From the NCBI GenBank assembly GCA_033398695.1, contig CM065801.1, forward strand, positions 51,966,358 to 52,030,357: a stretch of 64,000 nt of DNA. Direction: 5' to 3'. Shown here piece after piece: positions 53,095-64,000 of this stretch (position 1 is the stretch's first letter; the number at the start of each line of letters is the position of its first letter). The stretch is from Orobanche coerulescens (taxonomy: Eukaryota; Streptophyta; Magnoliopsida; Lamiales; Orobanchaceae). The translations under genes were made by a program, and so were the position numbers. The notes beneath the pieces were generated by a model. The model had not been told where the DNA came from and made no database searches. It was given only the letters and a program-made list of their open reading frames with translations.

Positions 53095-54230
53095 CTAAGG
53101 GGTAAATAACTCGGGATACCTCTCTCGCATGCTACTCTCCGTCTCCCACTTAGACTCCTCGACTCCGTGTCGTGACCACTGAACCTTCAGCAGGGGAATC
53201 GTCTTGTTCCGTAACTGTTTGATCCTTTTCTCGAGTATCTGTACGGGATGCTCCTCGTACGAATAATCCTCCGCTATCTCGATCTCATCGAACTGAAGTA
53301 TATGACTCGGATCAGTAACATACTTCCTCAACTGGGAGACATGAAACACGTTATGAATTCAACTTAAAGCCGGTGGCAAAGCCAATCGATAGGCCATATC
53401 ACCAACTCGCTCTAAAATCTCAAACGGCCCAATGTACATCGGGCTCAGCTTGCCTCTCTTCCCAAAACGAAAAACACCTGGGGTAGGAGACACCTTCATT
53501 AGCACATGGTCGCCAACCTCGAACTAAAGCGGTCATCGACGGTTGTCTGCGTAAGACTTCTGTCGGCTTTGAGACGTTAATCAGCGACTCCTAATCAGGG
53601 CGATCTTCTCACGGCCTGCTAACAACATATTAGGTTCCATACCCAGAGATTCAGACAGGTCGTCCCAACACAAAGGGTACCTACAATGACGGCCATACAA
53701 TGCTTCATAAGGTGCCATCTGAATCGAAGCGTGCCAACTATTATTGTAAGTGAATTCCATCAAAGGCAGTTGGGCTTCCCAATCGTCCTTCCAATCAAGA
53801 GCGCACGCCCTCAACATATCCTCTAGAGTTTGGATAGTCCTTTCAGACTGACCATCAGTCTGCGGATGAAATGCCGTACTGAAGTTCAACTGCGTACCCA
53901 TCGCACGATGAACTGCTTTCCAGAAATGTGACACGAATCGCCCGTCACGATCCGATACAATACTCTTGGGGATACCATGTAACCTTACAATCTCTTTAAT
54001 ATACAACTGGGACAATCTCTCGGGTCCCCATGTGTATTTAATCCCCAAAAAGTGGGCTGATTTGGTCAGACGATCCACAATCACCCATATCGTATTCATC
54101 CCTCGTTGAATTTAAGCATTCCTGCGGGTCGCTGGTGCTCAATCTTAACCTGCTGATAGGTTAAACATCTCGAAACGAACTCTGCAACTTCACGTTACAT
54201 ATTCCCCCACTAATAACATTGCTTCAAATC
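53095..54230 (-). pseudogene. Tekay2 integrase and chromodomain
   Basis: From the right: zinc-finger end (CLTYQQVKIEHQRPAGMLK; the second Cys of the CxxC pair is Tyr), then directly MNTIWVIVDRLTKSAHF. About 25 residues containing the first catalytic Asp, present in Tekay1, are deleted with a frameshift near 54100. IVSDRDGRF and DGQSERTI (second Asp and Glu) remain. A stop near 53581 and a decayed linker precede the chromodomain frame 53349-53095 (VQWSRHGVEESKWETESS). It cannot catalyse integration. Confidence 0.9.
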
Positions 54231-55770
54231 CTTATACATCTTGCTAGACCCCGGGTGAATGGAGTACGGGGTAGCATGAGCCTCTCTTAGGATAGAGTTC
54301 CTCAACTCTTCATCTGCGGGTACATAAACTCGATTCCTGAAGCATATCAATCCATCCTCGTGGATCACAAATCCAGGGTCTTTCTCTTGAGTTACTTCAT
54401 CCCAAACTCGAGATAAGAATGGGTCCGTAACCTGCTTTGATCTGATTATATCATCAAGGGATGATGAAATCTCGAGTGTGCAGAGTTGTCCATAAATACG
54501 CTGTAACCAGACTTCAATTTCCGGCCTCACAAACTCTAACTGCAATTCTCTCTGAACTGTCAAGTGGGCAAGCATCTGCTCTTGTACTATCTTACGACTC
54601 AAGGCATCGGCAACCACATTTGCTTTGCCCAAATGATAAAGGATCTCGATATTATAGTCTTTGATTAGTTCTAGCCACCTTCTCTGCCTTATGTTCAACT
54701 CCTTCTGAGTAAAAATGTACTTCAGGCTCTTGTGATCAGTAAATATCTGACAGGTAACTCCATACAAATAGTGACGCCAGATCTTCAAAGCAAATACCAT
54801 GGCTGCTAGTTCCAAGTCATGGGTCGGATAGTTAACTTCATAGGGTCTCAACTGTCTCGATGCATAGGCAATCACTTTCCCCTCCTGCATCGACACACAT
54901 CCAAGGCCCTGTCTCGACGCGTCACTATACACCATGAATCCTTTCGTTCCTTTTGGTAGAACCAAAACAGGTACTGAAATCAATTGACTCTTGAGTTCAT
55001 CAAAACTTTGCTGACATGCCTATGACCACAAATACTTCTTATCCTTCCTCAATAGGTTAGTCATTGGTTGAGCAATCTTGGAAAAACCTTCCACAAACCG
55101 TCGGTAATAACCTGTTAGAACCAGGAAACTGTGAACATCCTTCACGTTCTTCGGAGGTAGCCAGTCTCGGATAGCTTCTGTATTCTGTGGGTCTACTTTC
55201 ACCCCTTCAGCTGATATCACATGCCCGAGAAAAATAACCTCAGGCATCCAGAACTCACATTTGGAAAACTTCCCATAAAGCTCATCTTGCCTCAACACTT
55301 CGAGAACCTGATGGAGATGACCCTCATGCTCTTCATGGTCACGAGAGTAAATCAGAACGTCGTCAATAAAAATGACTACAAAATGATCCAGATAATTAAT
55401 GGAAATTCGATTCATCAACTCCATGAATGCCGCCGGTGCATTAGTCAGTCCAAATGGCATTACCACGAACTCTTAATGCCCGTAGCGAGTACGAAAAGCT
55501 GTCTTCGATATGTCGGACTCTCGAATCCTTAACTGATGATAACCGGACCTCAAGTCGATCTTAGAAAACACAGAAGCTCCCTGAAGCTGATCCAATAAAT
55601 CATCAATACGGGGTAATGGATATTTGTTCTTGATGGTTACCCTGTTCAACTCACGATAGTCAATACACAATCGCAGAGATCCATCTTTCTTCGGTACAAA
55701 TATCACTGGTGCTCTTTAAGAGGACGCACTAGGTTGAATATAGCCCTTCTCAGTTAACTCCTCAATTTGG
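54210..55770 (-). pseudogene. Tekay2 reverse transcriptase and RNase H
   Basis: [14 protein letters not shown] equivalent at 55706-55640 ([20 protein letters not shown]), [32 protein letters not shown], active site [10 protein letters not shown]. RNase H with [10 protein letters not shown] and [10 protein letters not shown] (54983-54650). Stops near 55724, 55473 and 55020, otherwise one frame. [16 protein letters not shown] linker joins the domains. Closely parallels Tekay1 39400-40770. Confidence 0.92.
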
Positions 55771-55792
55771 TTCTTCAACTTCTGCATCTCAG

Positions 55793-56450
55793 TCAGAGCC
55801 ATACGACATGGTGCTTTCGAAGCGGGGACGTACCTGGCTCTAACTCAATAGTAAACTCTACCTCTCGATGTGGAGGTAAGCCTGGCAACTCATCTGGAAA
55901 TACATCTGGGTAGTCTCGGACTACCGGAATATCGGCCAATTCAACTGGTCGATACGCTATTTTGGTCATGTAACACCAATAACCAATACACCATTGATTA
56001 AGCAGTTTTGCTGCATTCATCGCGCCGATTACTCTTCCGAAACGGCTGGGATTATCACCCCGAAAAATACACTCGAAACCATCATCAAAAGTGACGGTCA
56101 CCATCTGCTTGCGGACACTAATTATGGCATCACGACGATCCATCCAATCGATACCTAAGATTATATCATCCTTAGGTATCGACTACAATCAAATAGGACA
56201 ACCACTCACGGTCGCTCATACGAATCGGACAGTCCTGGACTTCACGATTCCCAATAATTCTTCTACCACCGGGTAGACCAATCACATAAGGCTCACAATC
56301 GATAACATGGTCTAATGGCAAACAACTTAAACAAGAAGCATATATAAAGGAGTGTGAAGCACCCGTATAAAAAAGAACACAACTGGGCTGAGAGTGGATC
56401 TCAAGTATACCTGCAATCATGCTAGCCTCGGGATCGTCGGCCTTCTTCAT
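55793..56450 (-). pseudogene. Tekay2 protease, active site lost
   Basis: MKKADDPEASMIAGILEIHSQPSCVLF is followed by YTGASHSFI; the catalytic Asp of DTG is Tyr (TAT at 56367-56369). Downstream LDHVIDCEPYVIGLPGGRRI and [28 protein letters not shown] lead into RT. Several stops lie between 56172 and 56143, and a frameshift near 55810. Confidence 0.85.
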
Positions 56451-56495
56451 TTCGTAGACTCTGGGTTTTGCAGCTCCGATACCAGTTGTACCAGC

Positions 56496-57719
56496 TTAAT
56501 TTCCACAGCCCATCCCTCTGTTTGCCCCGGTAGTCTGATAAGAAGCGAACGGAGGTACACGGTCCTGGAAAGAAGATTGAACTGGAGCATGAGATGCTAA
56601 TGGAGAACGTCCCAGTCCATTACTGCAATAACAAGCACGATGCCCATTCTTCCCACAAGTATGGCATGCGACGGCCGGCTTCGGGCATTTGGAGCTGATG
56701 TGCCCCTGGTCCCCACAGTTATAGCAAACAACAGATGAGCTGATTGCTCGAGAGTGCAATCCGTCCGGCTTCGACGTCATGGGTGGTCGTTCAGAAGGAT
56801 TTGGTACCGACTGGGGTTTCCTGGATGTCCCCCGGTTACTGTCAGTCTGGTTCTGGTTCCTGGATCTCTTGTTGTTGGACTGTGGTTGCTTCTTGGAAAT
56901 CTCCTTCGTAGTAAGTTCGTATTCCAGAGCTTTCTCGATGAACTCCGGTAGGGTCGTACAGTGGTAATTCAATAACTGCATTCTCATTCGAGGTTTAAGC
57001 CTCTTGAGGAAATATTTGATCTTATCGGCCTCCATTCGGACAATCGACGAGGCGAAAGGAAGAAGTGCCTGAAATTTCTCGGCAATATATAGTACATCAT
57101 CGTCTTCAAACGGGTCTGGGTTCAGCAATTCTAACAGCTTGGCCACATGGAGTCTACCTGGATAGTAACGGTCTAACATGAGGTTTTTAAATTCCTCCCA
57201 AGTATATACACTATCAACTGGCCTCACCGAAAGCCACCAGGTGTGGGTGCCCTTGCTAAGATAGTAAGATGCTATGGAGACGCAGTTCTCTTATGGGCAG
57301 TCCACCATCTCGAATAATTTCTCAAAGTGTTCAATCCAATATACAATATCAGCAGGCTCATAGGAGCCTTCAAAATTCGGGGGTCGCTGGCGAGAGATGT
57401 CGCTGATGATCCGACTCACAGATTCGCCGTGTACATGAGGTGGTGGACGAGGCCCCTATTGCTGGTCAGTAGTAGCTCTCTGCATAGCTTCCATCAATTG
57501 ACCCATCTGGGCCATCTGAGCCATCATGCCCTGCATAACAACGTAAGGATCGACACGCGCATTCTTGTGTCCAGTGTGGTGTGATTGGTCCCTAGGAGGC
57601 GAATCACTGCCTGCGGAACTCTGCTCTACATTCGAACGCGTGTTGGCTCGTGTTCTCGGGATTCGGACCCTTCTGCGGCCTCGTCCCCATCTGCCACGAC
57701 CTCTCAGATTTCTTTCCAT
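56496..57719 (-). pseudogene. Tekay2 gag
   Basis: ATG at 57719 (MERNLRGRGRWGRGRRR). The first frame ends near 57456; the capsid core (RPPNFEGSYEPADIVYWIEHFEKLF) is followed by a stop near 57292. The second part (57227-56496) is open: WEEFKNLMLDRYYPG, FIEKALEYELTTKEI, zinc knuckles CYNCGDQGHISSKC and CHTCGKNGHRACYC. Same layout as Tekay1 gag. A longer frame reaching 57785 is probably not the start because MER..RGRG is conserved between the sisters. Confidence 0.88.
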
Positions 57720-58149
57720 ACTGAAAGAATAAAACAATAATAATAACCATAAGCATAGTTCATGTCCGTCTTTATGACCAATCAAGATTCATGCTAAGTT
57801 AATAGCAACAAGGAACTACATATTCAAGAAAACAGTTCATAATGAATTATTGACACTATGAGTGCCAAATAGAATATCATATCGACATTGAGTCGAACAT
57901 TTCAATCACATAATCAATCCAGAATTTACCTCGAAATAGCAATTAGATAAATCCTACCACAGATCCTCGAAATATCAAGATCAACAAAGAGATCCATTTC
58001 GATACCAATATCACGCCAGTAATTAAATCATGGCTCATAAAGTACAAACCGTATTTGGCTCGTAGGGTCAGGCGCTTGCACAGGTCACACGTGACACGAA
58101 GGTCTCTTGATACTAGTTTATTTCACAACGACTCTTCAAGAGAAAACGA

Positions 58150-58165
58150 CTCTCCAATACCATCT
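58150..58165 (-). other. Tekay2 primer-binding site
   Basis: Minus strand ATGGTATTGGAGAG a few bases inside the LTR, close to TGGTATCAGAGC. Confidence 0.6.
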
Positions 58166-58167
58166 TC

Positions 58168-60943
58168 TGTAACACCCCAAAAGGCGGCTATTACAGTGCC
58201 GTGGACCCTACAATGGGACCCACCAGGTAATACCAAAATATAGATTAAATATATATTACCTTGTGATATCGAACCACAATAAATAGTCATTACTCCGACT
58301 AGGAGTTTATAAATAGTATGGCCAATGGCCTTAACATACACAGGATCCAAATAGAAGTATAAACCATATGGAGATGGAATATACTTCAAATAACAATACA
58401 ATCGGTCAATAATTTAAATGAAGCAGAAAATAACATTACACGGTTTTCAAGCATAACCGGACAACAAAAGATTTGGGCCCCCCGAACTAGTATTCTTCAA
58501 ACCCTTTGCCATCACCATGCTCTTCCTGTGCCTTGCCTTTGCCTTGACTTAAAATACAACACAAGTATTTCACCTAAACTACAGGGTCAGGTATACATGA
58601 TTAATGATTCTCCAGATATTATACAATTCATATATACTAGATCTAAAAGAAAACGTCCCGACTATTGAACATACCCTCGGGCGTATGAACAATCAGTCAC
58701 AAACCGTCGAACATATCCAATCATACATAGACTATGAACGAACAAAAAATATGGCCCAAGATGTACATCAAAGTACGCCCGATCTGGAAATGTGTTCATG
58801 CACATGTCCACCCCGTATACGGAATCCATAATATACGTGTGACAATGTACCTAATTAGCCTCACGAACTACCTCTCATGTGCATAGTCCAATACGGAAAC
58901 ATCCACGTATGACTATATATGTACCTGGCTAAAAATCATACACAATAACCAATCGGCACGTAGATATGATTCCAGATATGTCATGATACAACATGACAAC
59001 AAATTCAATAAATCATATATCCGATAAAGGATCAAGAAACTCACCGAAGTGGCAATAAGAATCAACGAGATCAACGATTCAAATGTGATGAACTTGGGAA
59101 TGCAATCCCATGATGAAAAATGGAAACATCATCAAGAACAATATCAAGTTACGAATCACAGATTCATAAGTTTCATATACACGAAACGTAAAACCATCAC
59201 AAGAATTCAATCATCATTATAACCAAGTAAGGTAACTTGTCTCAATTCCGTAGGTGAAAGATAGTCCTTCTCCAAATAATCAAACAGACGGTATCCTCGA
59301 TTAAATAGTCAATCGAACAAGCAACCTTGAATGAAACGTAATTCACTCAATAATACAATTCACACAATATTGATATCAATTCGTAGGAAACGACACCCGA
59401 GACCTACTCGTTCAATTAATTCTATTTCAATGAACATTCTATCAACTATTGGTGAAATTAAATACCTCTAATTCAGCTTTAACAATCAGATTACTATACT
59501 ACAATATCCTCTTGAATACTTTTGTTATTGCTATGAATAAGCTTATTCATTAAACACCTTCGATTCGCCATTAACAATCGGATTAACCAAGTTCTTTAAC
59601 ATCTACATCCTTTATTACACAAGGATCGTTGAGTACTAACATTATCATCAATAATCAATAATATCTTCCTAAGAACATTATCAACTTATTAATATGGTGA
59701 TCAACACATACCTAAGGTATCAACACAACCGATTATCGTGAATATATAAGAGTTATAGTTGTATTCATCAATATCTTTTATCATCTTTTAAAGGCTTTGC
59801 TAAGCCAAAACAGAAATGAAGTTAAAGTTTTTAGGTTCAAGAACATAACCCTAATCTCTAACATTCATCAAGTTCTTAATATGGCATTCTAATACATTTT
59901 ATGTCAACAATTTCATCGATTAACTTAACTACGATGAAGCTAATGATTAATATTGTCCTAATGATGTTAATAATCCAGCAAGACGAGTATGATTCTTTTA
60001 AACATGATCATTACCATTTAAAACACCAAGAACATCTTCATTCCAAACCTTTAATTACCATATTCATCAATAAGTGTTAAAAAGCTTAACTACAAACATG
60101 TTTTACTTGATTAATTCGATACTAGGTGTAGTATACCATATCACAAACATCATAACTACGAAAATATAGATTAGAATCGCACAACATACCTTCAGAAACA
60201 AAGAACAACCACCAAAACTACAAGAACACACTCCAAGCTTCAAGAACACCTCTGAACTTCCAATCAACAAGCTCCAATCCAAGATGCAAGGCTCAAATAC
60301 AAGTTGGAAGGGAGTAAAGTCGGTATAGGGAGGCAGGGGGACGATAGTTGGAGAGAAAAATCGAAGTTGGGATATGCAAATGAAAGACACAAGATGTCTT
60401 TTTATAAACTGCACAGTTCGTTACATACGTTATCGCATGAAGATAACGTACGTTAATCCCTTTACGTGTTACACCTAAAATGTTACATACGTAATCTGCC
60501 TCCAGAGGCTACTGCCTCAAAATACCAACCTCGTTACATATGTTACATCCTCAGCATTACGTACGTAATGTACGTCAACTTGGCTGCCTCGAAAGGGCTA
60601 AATATCTGGATCATGTCCAGCCCCCCAAGCCGAAAGTTGAGATCGGATAAGATTCCAAGCATTACGTACGTAACCGGAATTCCATTACGTACGTAAAGCC
60701 AAAGAATTAGCGTACATTAAGTTAAATCCTTAGCGTACGTTAAACACAGAAAACCTAGCCCAAAAATGTAACAATCTATACAACGCCAAGAAATCAATCA
60801 TAATGCGAATGACAGTTATAATCAAGTCTATTCTGAAATATCCCGACATCAATAAACATTAACTAAATGTAATATGATTACAACGATACTTAAATTATCC
60901 GAATAATACAACAGTAGATAAGGAATTACTGTCAGATATTACA
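58168..60943 (-). repeat. Tekay2 5' LTR
   Basis: 2776 bp, TGTAACACCCCAAAAGG...GATATTACA. TATA (minus) at 60399-60406. Keeps segments missing from the other LTR, for example around 58625-58705 and 60805-60870. Confidence 0.9.
60418..60742. repeat. Palindrome array in Tekay2 5' LTR U3
   Basis: About nine TTACGTACGTAA-type sites, some decayed (TTACATACGTAA, TTACATATGTTA), two of the TAGCGTACGTTA form shared in part with Tekay1. Located directly upstream of the TATA box in the LTR's own orientation. Confidence 0.85.
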
Positions 60944-60948
60944 CCGAT

Positions 60949-62964
60949 GACCATAGACCCAAAATGGTACATGATATCACTGCTGCCTACCAAGCTCGTG
61001 TCCGTCCTATGCTGCCTCGCCATTAAGACCTGTACATGAATATACAAAAATGTATCCACCCCCGAAGTGGTTAGCAAATATCCGGTACGAGTATTTCATG
61101 CATGAGTATGTATAACGTGTAATAATAATAAACATCAGAACCATCATTTACCAACGTCTCAATAGTATCGTGACAGCGGCCACAAAATCCACGTCATTAT
61201 TCCGGAATAATACGTATATCATCAAAACATCATCATCGAGAAACCATGTCATCACATATCATCATCACGAAAAAACACACTTGGTAACCCGCCGCCGTAC
61301 CCATTAGTATCGGCCCCCAGAGGCCCCATCGAGCCATCCCTGGGTGGGAAACCACTTCCGCGGCCGTGTCTATTAATATCGGCCCCCAGAGGCCCCGTCG
61401 GACCATCCCTGGGTGGAAGAACAACAACACAAGCACACGATATCACAAATCATGTCATTTCACATTTCACAATCAGTTTCCACATACTTTGACGACGCCA
61501 TTATCATGTCATCAAACGTGATAACTATGCTTTTCAATCACAATCGGAAGTAATATCTCTAAATCATTTTCAACAAAATATTTATGAAATGTCATCATCT
61601 AGATATAAATTTAGGAAAATCAGCCCATAATATTTTTAAAGAACCATTGCCAGTTTCTTTTTGAAAAATCTTTTGAAAATCCTTTTTCAACATTCGTAAT
61701 TATTATAACCCAAGAACTCATTAATTCGTTTGGAAAATATTCCCAAAAATATTTCAAAATATCAATAACCATTAGTCAAATTCAGAATACAAACAATTCA
61801 ATTCCAAAAATACATTTATACACTTTAAATTGCAAGATAATACATAAACATAATCAAATACTCGCCTGAAATTCGACGGTTTAACTAGTTCGGTAAAACT
61901 CGGACAGGAGGCTATCAAACCCAATTTTCGAACCTAATATGAGCAATATAGCAAGGTTAATATTAGAGCTACTGATTCTAATCAAGATAATAATTGAAAT
62001 CTGAAACCATACTCTAAGGAGATTTTTATCTAACACCTAGCGGGCATTTTGTGTATAAGAAATGATATGATTGAAGAATTCGATATCTACCCCGCTAGAA
62101 TAGATGAAAACCACTCAAGAACATATAAGAATCTAAGAACATCTAAGAACCATCCCAGAAAAAAGAACTAGTAAAACTCATTTGAAAGAACTTGAAGAAC
62201 TCCAAACCACATACCTTGATTCAACCAAGAAATGGATGATTCTTCTAAAACGGACTTGATATCTTGATTCTACCACGTTAAAACATGATCATGGCTAAAA
62301 TTTGAGTTAAAGGCTGAAGTATTATGGTTAGGGACAAAGTGAGGTCGAGAGAAGTGCTGGAATGCACCAGAAATCAGCCAAGGGTTATTTATAGCCCTTT
62401 TTAAGGGCACTTCGGTAATTTGCATCGTGGAAGATTGATACCCTTGTCTTATTTCAATCATAAATTGATCGTCCGGACTCCAAATAACTCTCTATTTGAA
62501 CCATTGAAAATCTAATTCAATAATATATACTTTTGTAAAATTTTAGAATTTTTAGATTTTTCTAAAATTTATAGTGACTGATCAAAGTCTCTTCTTGCGC
62601 ACAACACTATCCAGAAATATCTACTCTTGATTCTATTAACACCCTTTTGGTACTCCATTCATATTTGAATATTTCTATGGTGTAATACTCTAAATAAGAG
62701 TTGTAAATCTCTAGATTGATCAAACGATCCGGTCACGCTCATAGTATTATACCGAAACGTTATCAACATACGGTAACAATAGTAACATATAACGATATTG
62801 CAAATTCTATTATTTATTGATAATAGAGTTGTGATAAAATGGAGTAACAAGGATAATAGAACAATACGAAAGATTGTGTAAGTTCAACGAACGGACAAAA
62901 GAATCCACAAAAAAATGGGTCAAGGATTCAAAGTTATTTAGGGGTAAAAATCCAGGGTATTACA
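60949..62964 (-). repeat. LTR of gypsy element B, right piece
   Basis: Completes 50161-50460 (about 2.3 kb together) and ends GGGTATTACA at 62964, beside a pyrimidine tract CTACCCCTC that is a polypurine tract on the minus strand. TATA (minus) at 62386-62393. No palindrome array is seen upstream of this TATA box. Confidence 0.7.
61285..61425. repeat. Two tandem ~76-bp repeats in LTR B
   Basis: ATCGGCCCCCAGAGGCCCC and CCATCCCTGGGTGG occur in both copies. Confidence 0.65.
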
Positions 62965-63907
62965 TTCTACCCCTCTTAAAATAAATTTCATCCCGAAACT
63001 TAAAATAGAGAGCGGGAGAACAAACAAGGAAAAATAATTACTTAGCTCAGCCCCAAAACTTCATGAACGTTGCGCGACCGCGAGAATCCTCGAAATGAAT
63101 GAGTTGACTAAGCAAGTATCTGGTACGTGAGTCGAGGCGATAAACACACATATAAACACGATGAGTCGAAGCGGAGGGGTATGAGTTTGAAGATAAACGC
63201 TCCAAGAGTTAAGTAGAATCACAAAATGGCTCAACCGTTCTAAAACCACGCTTCGAGCTTAAGTAACAATATCCAATATCATATCTCATCTAAGAATGTT
63301 AATTGCACTAGTAGGAGCAATTGTTTCGAATGACGTTTGCAAAGATCAACTCAAATGTGGGAAGATTACAATAATCCATGGAATTAAAAAAAATCAGCTC
63401 CGAAATTCATTCAGAGGACGGTAAGTTGAGTAGGACAAGGTAGTTTAGATTGTCAAGAGGATCACAAACGAGTCATTAACAATGTAAAGTCGCCCAACAC
63501 AGAAATTACTAAGAAAAGTATGGGTAATACATTCCCTCACGACAAGTCCGACAAACTGAGATCACAATGCTATATGATTCTCATAAAAACACGCGGTAGA
63601 TATATGCACTGGCCAATTTTGAAAATGACATACAAGCTCTCAGTTTTAAATGGCCAAATATTTTTAAAGAGGATGATACTTTGACAGAAAATTTTTTAAC
63701 TTTCAAAAGTGTTTACACGGCTTTGGTAAATGTGTTCCAAATATAATACTCCCCAATAGTATACAAACATGTTTGGAACTAATTTGACATTTAAAATATG
63801 GGGTCACTTGTCCGTTTATATAAATTCCTTTTTAAAATATAGTGGTTGAATCATTTAATTCACAAGATGTACATTCACCATAAAAATACATTGTTACAAG
63901 TCAAAAT
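62965..63907 (-). other. Short internal region of element B
   Basis: 943 bp between the LTR end and the next LTR start. No gag or pol; no primer-site sequence next to 63908. Either an internal deletion derivative or a non-autonomous element. Confidence 0.45.
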
Positions 63908-64000
63908 TGTAACACCCCCGATATATTCAGGAATATTACAGCGCCGTAAATCCTTTACATAAGGATTTACAAGGCTGAAGAATTGAACAGGCATTAAAAG
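63908..64000 (-). repeat. Start of a second LTR of family B, cut by window edge
   Basis: TGTAACACCCCCGATATAT..GATATTACAGCG.CGTA resembles 50161-50215. Confidence 0.6.

Larger units (their letters stand above)
50461..60943 (-). mobile_element. Tekay/Del chromovirus (Tekay2) inside LTR B
   Basis: 10,483 bp on the minus strand with LTRs at 50461-53060 and 58168-60943 and identical 5-bp duplications CCGAT (50456-50460 and 60944-60948). Gene order and protein sequence are those of Tekay1; the two are close sisters. Dead by stops, a protease active-site change and an integrase deletion. Confidence 0.95.

Noticed and set aside
1..64000. tRNA or rRNA genes and host genes
   Set aside because: No cloverleaf-like or rRNA-like stretch was recognised; the only host-type coding homology is the LOG relic. 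Small RNA genes could be missed by eye.

Overview
This is a plant nuclear window, most likely from a flowering plant (probably a eudicot), and almost all of it is transposable elements nested in one another. The plant call rests on the element types: Tekay/Del-type chromoviruses with a C-terminal chromodomain, a Tat-lineage Ty3/gypsy element with two RNase H domains and an antisense extra ORF, an En/Spm (CACTA) element with TNP2-like and TNPA-like genes, a plant-type LINE with a zf-RVT tail, Lemi1/Emigrant-like pogo DNA, and hAT and Mutator MITEs. I see no intact host gene, rRNA, tRNA or CRISPR array. Boundaries are by-eye readings of terminal repeats and target-site duplications (TSDs). Domain names come from recognised motifs, not searches.

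Layout, left to right. 1-1543 is the end of a copia-like LTR that cut into a minus-strand Tat element (1544-10050, one LTR and primer site at 9128-10050). A hAT MITE (3912-4564) sits inside the Tat integrase, and the Tat element itself sits in an older copia-like LTR (rest at 10051-10210). 10211-12042 is low-complexity DNA, a poly(A)-only insertion with a 13-bp duplication, and a 150-bp palindromic Mutator-type MITE. A copia element fills 12043-18798 (175-bp LTRs differing at 3 positions, decayed genes). Then come a dead LINE (18991-21801), two long-arm foldback elements (21802-22574 and 24871-25738) flanking a pogo-like transposon (22578 to about 24514), a hAT MITE with a perfect 8-bp TSD (25801-26499) and a copia RNase H relic.

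27939-48690 is the LTR of a large gypsy element (A), split just downstream of its TATA box by a CACTA transposon (28617-46575, TSD ATT). The CACTA transposase gene is in turn split by a 10.1-kb Tekay element (34606-44713, TSD CCCGG). Next, at 49323-49923 on the minus strand, is a full-length but broken intronless LONELY GUY (LOG) cytokinin-activation gene with its own TATA box. The right end is a third gypsy LTR (B, 50161-62964) interrupted by a second Tekay element (50461-60943, TSD CCGAT).

The most unusual signal is in the LTRs of the two Tekay elements. Upstream of the TATA box each carries a dispersed array of short palindromes: about 18 copies of TAGCGCACGCTA in one and 7-9 copies of TTACGTACGTAA-type sites in the other. 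In the first array the bases flanking the core are often complementary to each other within a copy while differing between copies. The CACTA element is similar in spirit: clusters of TTTAGCCGACGAC hairpins at both ends, plus a third cluster in front of its TNPA-like gene.
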